Made by a program: the position numbers and the translations under genes. A stretch of DNA of 10,927 bases from Caldifarciminota bacterium (lineage in GTDB: Bacteria > Hydrothermota > Hydrothermia > B15-G9 > WFZT01): NCBI GenBank assembly GCA_026991055.1, contig JALXCE010000334.1, positions 1 to 10,927 on the forward strand. Reading direction: 5' to 3'. The notes beneath the pieces are model-generated. The model had not been told where the DNA came from. It saw only the letters and a program-made list of their open reading frames with translations, and did not search any database. Shown here piece by piece: positions 6,679 through 10,927 of the stretch; the first letter of the stretch is position 1, and each line of letters begins with the position of its first letter.

Positions 6679-8514
6679 ATGGCAACAGAAATCGAGATTA
6701 AAAAAAGAGTTATAGCCACTGACTGTGGGAGTACTACCACAAAGGCCATATTAATCGGGAAAAAAGAAGACAGTTTTAGATTAATTGCAAGAGGTGAGGC
6801 ACCAACAACGGTTGAGGCACCTTTTGAGGATGTGACGCGCGGTGTTTTGAACTCCTTCCGTGAAGTTGAAGAGCTTACCGGTATCAAGATTTTAGAGGGC
6901 GAAAAAATCATCAAACCTGCCGAAGAAAATGAAGGAGTTGACGCATACGTCTCCACTTCTTCTGCCGGTGGTGGTCTCCAGATGCTCGTCGCAGGAGTTG
7001 TTAAGAGCATGACTGCAGAAAGTGCCGCTCGTGCCGCTCTCGGTGCAGGTGCTATTGTTATGGAGGTTATCGCGTCCAATGACGGAAGGATGCCTCATGA
7101 GCGTGTGGAGCTCATCAGGAGATTAAGACCAGACATGATTCTTCTCGCAGGTGGAGTGGACGGTGGAACCAAAAAACACGTTATTGAGCTTGCAGAGTTG
7201 ATTGCCGCAGCAGAGCCAAGACCAAGATTTGGTGTCGGATACAAATTGCCTGTAATTTATGCGGGCAATAAAGATGCAAGAGAAGATATTAAGAAAATTT
7301 TAGGCGACAAAGTCGCCCTTTACATTGTTGATAACATACGGCCTGTTCTCGAGCGTGAAAATCTCCGCCCGGCGAGGGATAAGATTCATGAGCTATTTAT
7401 GGAGCACGTTATGCAGCATGCTCCTGGATACAAGAAGCTCATGAGCTGGACAGATGTGCCCATTATGCCCACGCCCGGTGCTGTTGGACTACTTGTGGAA
7501 AAAGTTGCACGGAAAAACAATATCGAGGTGCTCGGTGTTGATATCGGTGGTGCAACAACCGACGTCTTCTCCGTTTTCCAGGGGGTGTTCAACAGGACTG
7601 TTTCCGCAAACCTTGGAATGAGTTATTCAATTTCCAACGTGATGGTGGAAGCTGGTATCAAAAATATTTTGAGATGGGTGCCTTTCAAGATTGAGGAGTC
7701 TGACCTGAGAAACAGAATCAGGAATAAGATGATTCGACCGACGACCATTCCGCAGACACTGGAGGAACTCATCATTGAGCAGGCAATTGCGAGAGAAGCC
7801 TTGAGACTTGCATTCCAGCACCATAAGGCAATGGCAGTGGGCCTTAAAGGTGTTCAGCAGCAGAGGACCATTTCAGATGCATTTGCACAGACCATGACAG
7901 GGGAAACCCTTGTTAACATGATGACGCTTGCCCTTATAATCGGCTCAGGTGGTGTGCTTTCCCACGCCCCTCGTCGTCAGCAGGCAGCCCTTATGATGCT
8001 TGATGCTTTCCAGCCAGAGGGCGTAACCATGCTCACGGTGGACTCAATTTTCATGATGCCACACCTTGGAGTTCTTTCTACAGTTCATGAGGAAGCTGCG
8101 ACAGAGGTGTTTGACAGAGACTGTCTTATAAGGCTTGGAAGCTCCATTGCTCCAAAAGGTGTGGATAAAGAGGGCAAGCCCTGTGTAAAGGTGATTCTTG
8201 ATCTGCCGAGAGGTGAGAAAAAGAAGATTCAGGTCAACTTTGGGGAGCTCGTCAGGGTGCCCCTCGGTGTGGGAGAGAAGGCAAAAGCTACAATCGAGCC
8301 CTCAAAGAATTTTGATGCTGGAGCCGGAAAGGGGAAAATTACTGAAACTGAAGTGGAAGGTGGAGTTGTCGGATTAATCATAGACTGCAGAGGAAGACCG
8401 CTTCAGATTCCTGAAGACCCCAAAGAGAGGGTTGAAAAGTTATCGAAATGGATTAAAGCCCTGGATGTTTATCCACAGGAGAAATACCAGGAACTTATAG
8501 AAAAATGGGCTTAA
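6679..8514 (+). CDS. MutL/GlmL-family ASKHA ATPase-like protein (glutamate mutase/aminomutase accessory type)
   Basis: The family is named after MutL of clostridial glutamate mutase (unrelated to the mismatch-repair MutL) and is linked to B12-dependent mutases and aminomutases, probably as a reactivating chaperone-ATPase. The 611-residue product shows the ASKHA signature: phosphate-1 loop TDCGSTTTKAIL at 14-25, phosphate-2 loop GVDIGGATTDVFSV at 286-299, and an adenosine-type motif IIGSGGVLSHAP at 420-431. STSSAGGGLQMLVAGVV at 92-108 and LLAGGVDGG at 155-163 are typical of the family. It is longer than clostridial MutL (about 460 residues) because of a C-terminal extension from about residue 470, which includes a beta-rich segment at 500-575. 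AGGAGG at 6667-6672 lies 6 nt before the ATG. No mutase gene adjoins it, so the partner is unknown and the exact role is inference. Confidence 0.85.
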   Translation: MATEIEIKKRVIATDCGSTTTKAILIGKKEDSFRLIARGEAPTTVEAPFEDVTRGVLNSFREVEELTGIKILEGEKIIKPAEENEGVDAYVSTSSAGGGLQMLVAGVVKSMTAESAARAALGAGAIVMEVIASNDGRMPHERVELIRRLRPDMILLAGGVDGGTKKHVIELAELIAAAEPRPRFGVGYKLPVIYAGNKDAREDIKKILGDKVALYIVDNIRPVLERENLRPARDKIHELFMEHVMQHAPGYKKLMSWTDVPIMPTPGAVGLLVEKVARKNNIEVLGVDIGGATTDVFSVFQGVFNRTVSANLGMSYSISNVMVEAGIKNILRWVPFKIEESDLRNRIRNKMIRPTTIPQTLEELIIEQAIAREALRLAFQHHKAMAVGLKGVQQQRTISDAFAQTMTGETLVNMMTLALIIGSGGVLSHAPRRQQAALMMLDAFQPEGVTMLTVDSIFMMPHLGVLSTVHEEAATEVFDRDCLIRLGSSIAPKGVDKEGKPCVKVILDLPRGEKKKIQVNFGELVRVPLGVGEKAKATIEPSKNFDAGAGKGKITETEVEGGVVGLIIDCRGRPLQIPEDPKERVEKLSKWIKALDVYPQEKYQELIEKWA

Positions 8515-8542
8515 ATTAATTCACTTGCCCATTATCAAAAAA

Positions 8543-8562
8543 CTTGACAACCCCCACTCAGG
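8543..8562. promoter_or_regulatory. HAIR-like inverted repeat, possible HspR operator
   Basis: CTTGACA (8543-8549), six bases, then ACTCAGG (8556-8562) resembles the HspR-associated inverted repeat of actinobacteria (CTTGAGT, seven bases, ACTCAAG). The left half matches 5 of 7 positions and the right half 6 of 7; the spacer is one base shorter. It covers the -35 hexamer of the promoter of an HspR-type gene, the position expected for autorepression. The shorter spacer and imperfect symmetry keep this tentative. Confidence 0.42.
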
Positions 8563-8573
8563 GATTATATAAA
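8544..8573 (+). promoter_or_regulatory. Sigma-70 promoter for hspR-sigA-thiL
   Basis: A consensus TTGACA at 8544-8549 is followed by TATAAA at 8568-8573 with an 18-nt spacer (TATATA at 8566-8571 gives 16). Transcription would start near 8580 and give a leader of about 35 nt before the hspR ATG. The 100-bp gap after the mutL-like gene has no other clear signal and no evident terminator hairpin, so some read-through from upstream is possible. Confidence 0.65.
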
Positions 8574-8614
8574 TATAAATACACCTGAAAAAACCTCTGA
8601 AGGGGGGATGAAGT

Positions 8615-8908
8615 ATGATAAAAGAAATCGGGCCAAATGAGCCTGTGTATGTAATCAGTGTGGCAGCACGACTTGTTGGGTTACATGTGCAAACGTTGAG
8701 GTTGTACGAGAAGAAAGGGCTTGTGGTTCCAAAGAGAACAGATAAAAAGACAAGACTGTATTCTTTGAACGACCTTAAAAAGCTGAAGCTAATAAAATAC
8801 TTAACGCATGAAAAAGGGCTGAATCTTGCAGGTGTCAAAATGGTACTCGAAATGACCGTTGATATAGATAAGGCCCTGGAGGAATTTGAGAAGGATGAGT
8901 CTCTATAA
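8615..8908 (+). CDS. hspR: HspR-type heat-shock repressor (MerR family)
   Basis: HspR proteins are MerR-fold repressors that bind HAIR operators and shut off chaperone genes, with DnaK as co-repressor in actinobacteria. The 97-residue product carries the diagnostic N-terminal block PVYVISVAARLVGLHVQTLR (residues 10-29), nearly the same as in actinobacterial HspR. It then has YEKKGLV, a wing KKTRLYS (44-50) and GLNLAGVKMVLEM (68-80), which matches the HspR NLAG-I-K segment. It is shorter than streptomycete HspR, having only a brief acidic tail and no long coiled coil. The metal- or thiol-sensing cysteines of other MerR proteins are absent. AGGGGGG (8601-8607) precedes the ATG at 8615. Its end overlaps the sigma gene, and no dnaK, grpE, dnaJ or clpB is in view. 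Family assignment is strong; the regulon is inferred. Confidence 0.85.
   Translation: MIKEIGPNEPVYVISVAARLVGLHVQTLRLYEKKGLVVPKRTDKKTRLYSLNDLKKLKLIKYLTHEKGLNLAGVKMVLEMTVDIDKALEEFEKDESL
8878..8897 (+). promoter_or_regulatory. Ribosome binding site and alternative starts of the sigma gene
   Basis: GGAGG at 8878-8882, inside hspR, precedes two in-frame starts: TTG at 8886 (3 nt away) and ATG at 8895 (12 nt away). Neither spacing is ideal. A purine stretch GAGAAGG at 8888-8894 directly precedes the ATG. I prefer the ATG; the TTG would add three residues (MRR). Confidence 0.5.
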
Positions 8909-9734
8909 CATTGATGAAAAATCGCTTGAAATATACTTCAGAGAGATTGCCGACTCTCCTACTCTGACACCGGAGGAGGAGAGGGAGCTTATTATTCGCG
9001 CCCAGAAGGGCGATAAAGAGGCAATCGAAAAATTAATATATTCTCACCTCAAGTTTGTGGTGAGCATCGCAAGGCACTACCAGGGTTACGGTGTGCCTCT
9101 TGCGGACCTTATCAATGAGGGCAACCTCGGTCTTTTGCGTGCCCTCAAAAGATTTGACCCCAACAGGAAGGTGAGATTCCTATCTTATGCTATCTGGTGG
9201 ATCCGCCAGGCGATTATGAAAGCCCTAAACGAGCAGTCTCGCCTGATCAAGATTTCTGGCGAGCAGAGGGCAAAGATGAAGCGCATACGTGAGGCGCAGA
9301 TTGACCTGCTACAGGAAAAGGGAGTGGAACCGACATTTGACGAGATTGCAGAAGAGCTTGGAATTCCTACCGAAGAGGTGAAAAAGTCCTACAGTTTGAT
9401 AACTTCTGAAGTTTCCCTTGACTCACCTGTTTATCCTGATAATGAGAAGCAGACACTTGTGGATATCGTGAATCAGGACGCCCTGCCATCACCCGAAGAG
9501 GCTTACGAAGAGGTGGAGCTTGTTGAAAGGCTCAAAGAGGCCATGAAGGACCTCAGGCCGAGGGATAAGATGATACTTGAAATGTACTACGGACTCGACG
9601 ATGGGCGACCCAAGACACTTGAGGAAATTGGTAAAAAACTGGGAATTTCCAGGGAGAGGGTGAGACAGCTCAAGGAGCGTGCACTCAGAACCCTGAAGCA
9701 AAAACATGGAGAGCTACTTAAAAACCTGATATGA
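8895..9734 (+). CDS. rpoD: RNA polymerase primary-type sigma-70 factor without region 1.1
   Basis: This sigma factor directs core RNA polymerase to housekeeping promoters. The 279-residue product (282 from the TTG start at 8886) contains, in 282-residue numbering, region 1.2 (YFREIADSPTLTPEEE, 17-32), region 2 with DLINEGNLGLLRALKRFD (74-91) and the -10-recognising YAIWWIRQAI (101-110), region 3 (about 118-180), the 3.2 finger (DIVNQDALPSPEEA, 193-206), and region 4 with the -35-binding helix-turn-helix TLEEIGKKLGISRERVRQLKERAL (244-267). No region 1.1 is present and the length is close to Bacteroidetes RpoD, so this could be the primary factor or a close group 2 paralogue. It overlaps hspR by 14 nt and thiL by 4 nt, so the three genes are very likely cotranscribed. 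The coupling to a heat-shock repressor gene is unusual. Confidence 0.92.
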   Translation: MSLYNIDEKSLEIYFREIADSPTLTPEEERELIIRAQKGDKEAIEKLIYSHLKFVVSIARHYQGYGVPLADLINEGNLGLLRALKRFDPNRKVRFLSYAIWWIRQAIMKALNEQSRLIKISGEQRAKMKRIREAQIDLLQEKGVEPTFDEIAEELGIPTEEVKKSYSLITSEVSLDSPVYPDNEKQTLVDIVNQDALPSPEEAYEEVELVERLKEAMKDLRPRDKMILEMYYGLDDGRPKTLEEIGKKLGISRERVRQLKERALRTLKQKHGELLKNLI

Positions 9735-10726
9735 TACACATACGCGAGGATCTTTTAATCGAAAAGATAAAAGAATTTTACAAGCCACATCCACGGATAG
9801 TTAATGGATTTGGCGATGACACGATCATTCTAAAAGAGATACCTACACAGAATCTCGTTTTCAGCGTGGATGCGACCATCGAAGGCAGGCATTTCTATCC
9901 AGATATTCTCCCATACGAGCAGGTGGGGCACAGAGCACTTGCTGGCGCCCTGTCAGATCTCGCCGTCGTGGGTGCTACACCCCTCACTTTTATCGTGAAC
10001 CTTGAGATACCTAAAAGATTTCCGGAGAGCAACGTTCTGAGAATTTACCGTGGCTTTGAGGAACTGGGAAAGGCATTCTGCATATCTCCTTCCGGAGGCA
10101 ACATCACCGCTTCTGAAAGAGTTGGACTTGTTCTGACTGTAATTGGCGAAATTCCACGTGATAGAACAATATCACGTAGTCATGCCGAGCCTGGAGACAA
10201 GGTTGTTGTTACCGGTGATCTCGGTAGGGTGAGAACGGCTCTAAACATCATCAACAGGCACGAGATCAAAAAGAAAATACCATCTGACCAGCTTGATGAA
10301 ATACTCGAAAAGTTCTACAAGCCCTGGCCAAAGATCAATTTCATGAAAAAGTTATTTTCGGAGGTGAACATAAACGCATCCATAGACATCTCCGATGGAC
10401 TCGGCGCAGACCTGTCTCGTATTGCAAGGGCTTCACAGGTGGAAATTGTAATTTATGAGAGGAAGTTGCCTTTTAAACCATACTTAAGAGATGTCGCAAG
10501 AATGATTGGTACCCCTCTATTCCAGCTTGTTGTTGGTAGCGGCGAGGAGTACGAGATTGCATTTACATTGAACGAAGAAGAATTTGAGAAATTAAAGAGA
10601 CTGGGGTATGATGTTACCGAGATAGGCGAAGTTACGCACTCTCCCCATGTAGGGGTAAGGATGGTCAAAGAGGATGGCAGCGAGGTTTACGTGGACAATA
10701 TAGGCTACGACCATCTGAAGGGATAG
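9731..10726 (+). CDS. thiL: Thiamine-monophosphate kinase
   Basis: ThiL phosphorylates thiamine monophosphate with ATP to make the cofactor thiamine diphosphate, the last step of thiamine synthesis. The 331-residue protein has the normal family length and the PurM/ThiL motifs in order: GFGDDTIIL (26-34), SVDATIEGRHF (45-55), the helix GHRALAGALSDLAVVGATP (66-84), VTGDLG (160-165), DISDGLGADLSRIA (219-232) and GSGEEYEIAFT (269-279). The usual GGDT loop reads GGNIT (122-126), so the acidic residue expected there is Asn124. The other conserved aspartates (29, 30, 47, 76, 219 and 222) are kept. The ATG overlaps the sigma-gene stop in an ATGA junction, which implies translational coupling. Pairing with a sigma gene is not a pathway link that I recognise. 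Confidence 0.93.
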   Translation: MIHIREDLLIEKIKEFYKPHPRIVNGFGDDTIILKEIPTQNLVFSVDATIEGRHFYPDILPYEQVGHRALAGALSDLAVVGATPLTFIVNLEIPKRFPESNVLRIYRGFEELGKAFCISPSGGNITASERVGLVLTVIGEIPRDRTISRSHAEPGDKVVVTGDLGRVRTALNIINRHEIKKKIPSDQLDEILEKFYKPWPKINFMKKLFSEVNINASIDISDGLGADLSRIARASQVEIVIYERKLPFKPYLRDVARMIGTPLFQLVVGSGEEYEIAFTLNEEEFEKLKRLGYDVTEIGEVTHSPHVGVRMVKEDGSEVYVDNIGYDHLKG

Positions 10727-10728
10727 AG

Positions 10729-10757
10729 TTGACCATACGAAAAGCGAATTAAATAAT
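10729..10757 (+). promoter_or_regulatory. Candidate promoter for the right-edge gene
   Basis: TTGACC at 10729-10734 and AATAAT at 10752-10757 are separated by 17 nt, each one mismatch from consensus. The predicted start is near 10764, about 25 nt before the TTG that opens the edge reading frame. I see no terminator hairpin between thiL and this point, so cotranscription with thiL remains possible. Confidence 0.4.
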
Positions 10758-10788
10758 TTTACCATCAAACCACCACAAAGAGAGAGAT

Positions 10789-10927
10789 TTGGATACCAGG
10801 AAAAGGGTCAAAAAATTGTGGAGAAAGCTCTCCTCTCTGGAGAGGGTGGGGAAAATCAGCCTGATTTTCATACCCTTATTCCTATTTGCTAAAACCGACA
10901 CCTACAAGTACACAAATATTGGAAATA
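10789..10927 (+). CDS. Partial gene: start of an unrecognised protein with N-terminal hydrophobic segment
   Basis: From a TTG at 10789 an open frame runs 46 codons to the window edge without a stop. The purine-rich GAGAGAGA at 10780-10787 just upstream could act as a Shine-Dalgarno, though it nearly touches the start. The encoded N-terminus is strongly basic (DTRKRVKKLWRK), followed by ERVGK, a hydrophobic core ISLIFIPLFLFA (about residues 24-35) and a polar stretch KTDTYKYTNIGN. This looks like a signal peptide or single membrane anchor. A GTG at 10846 would give a shorter, more conventional signal peptide, but it lacks a properly spaced ribosome binding site. Too little is present to name a family. 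A promoter-like pair lies 5' of it. The start codon is uncertain, and the frame itself could still be spurious. Confidence 0.5.
   Translation, partial: MDTRKRVKKLWRKLSSLERVGKISLIFIPLFLFAKTDTYKYTNIGN

Noticed and set aside
6651..7079. 142-codon minus-strand frame
   Set aside because: It is antisense to the start of the mutL-like gene, which has clear ASKHA motifs; its Ala/Ser/Thr-rich translation shows no recognisable motif.
8515..8614. CIRCE element of the HrcA system in the hspR leader
   Set aside because: The TTAGCACTC-N9-GAGTGCTAA pattern is absent; only the HAIR-like repeat is present.
10828..10844. CTCTCC-TCTCT-GGAGAG hairpin as a thiL terminator
   Set aside because: The stem is only 6 bp, no T-run follows, and it lies inside an open frame continuing to the window edge.
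1..10927. CRISPR array, insertion sequence, prophage or defence island
   Set aside because: No regularly spaced repeats, terminal inverted repeats, transposase, integrase or nuclease motifs are visible; the gene content is mainly housekeeping.

Overview
The window reads as a stretch of bacterial chromosome, nearly all coding and all on the plus strand. It holds nine complete protein genes and one that runs off the right edge. Housekeeping genes dominate: triosephosphate isomerase, SecG, ribosomal protein L21, release factor 1, a primary sigma factor and thiamine-monophosphate kinase. Among them sit a large secreted C25 (gingipain-like) protease, a MutL/GlmL-type ASKHA protein and an HspR-type heat-shock repressor. 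I see no IS element, CRISPR array, tRNA or rRNA.

The likely source is an uncultivated member of the FCB group or a neighbour such as candidate division WOR-3/Hydrothermae, possibly thermophilic. The grounds are a C25 protease carrying an integrin-like propeller and a Por/type IX-style C-terminal sorting domain, a short primary sigma factor without region 1.1 as in Bacteroidetes, frequent AGA/AGG arginine codons and Glu/Lys-rich proteins. This is inference; no marker here fixes the phylum.

Region 1 (1-6374) is a tight head-to-tail run: tpiA (43-807), secG (820-1143), rplU (1159-1473), the C25 protease (1499-5308) and prfA (5310-6374). Gaps are 12, 15, 25 and 1 nt. The protease gene lies where rpmA (L27) would usually follow rplU, and the prfA ribosome binding site lies inside the last codons of the protease gene.

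Region 2 (6375-6678) is the only long gap, 304 bp. It carries a perfect 15-bp GC-rich hairpin with a GAA loop, probably a terminator or a dispersed palindrome, an imperfect direct repeat, and promoter-like sequences for the next gene.

Region 3 (6679-8514) is a single long mutL-like gene with no aminomutase or B12 mutase subunit beside it.

Region 4 (8515-10726) begins with a near-consensus promoter whose -35 is overlapped by a HAIR-like inverted repeat. It drives hspR (8615-8908), the primary sigma gene (8895-9734) and thiL (9731-10726), each overlapping the next. If the operator is real, this bacterium would place its housekeeping sigma factor under an autoregulated heat-shock repressor, which is the most interesting regulatory idea in the window.

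Region 5 (10727-10927) has a promoter-like pair and the start of a TTG-initiated reading frame with a basic N-terminus and one hydrophobic segment, cut by the window edge.
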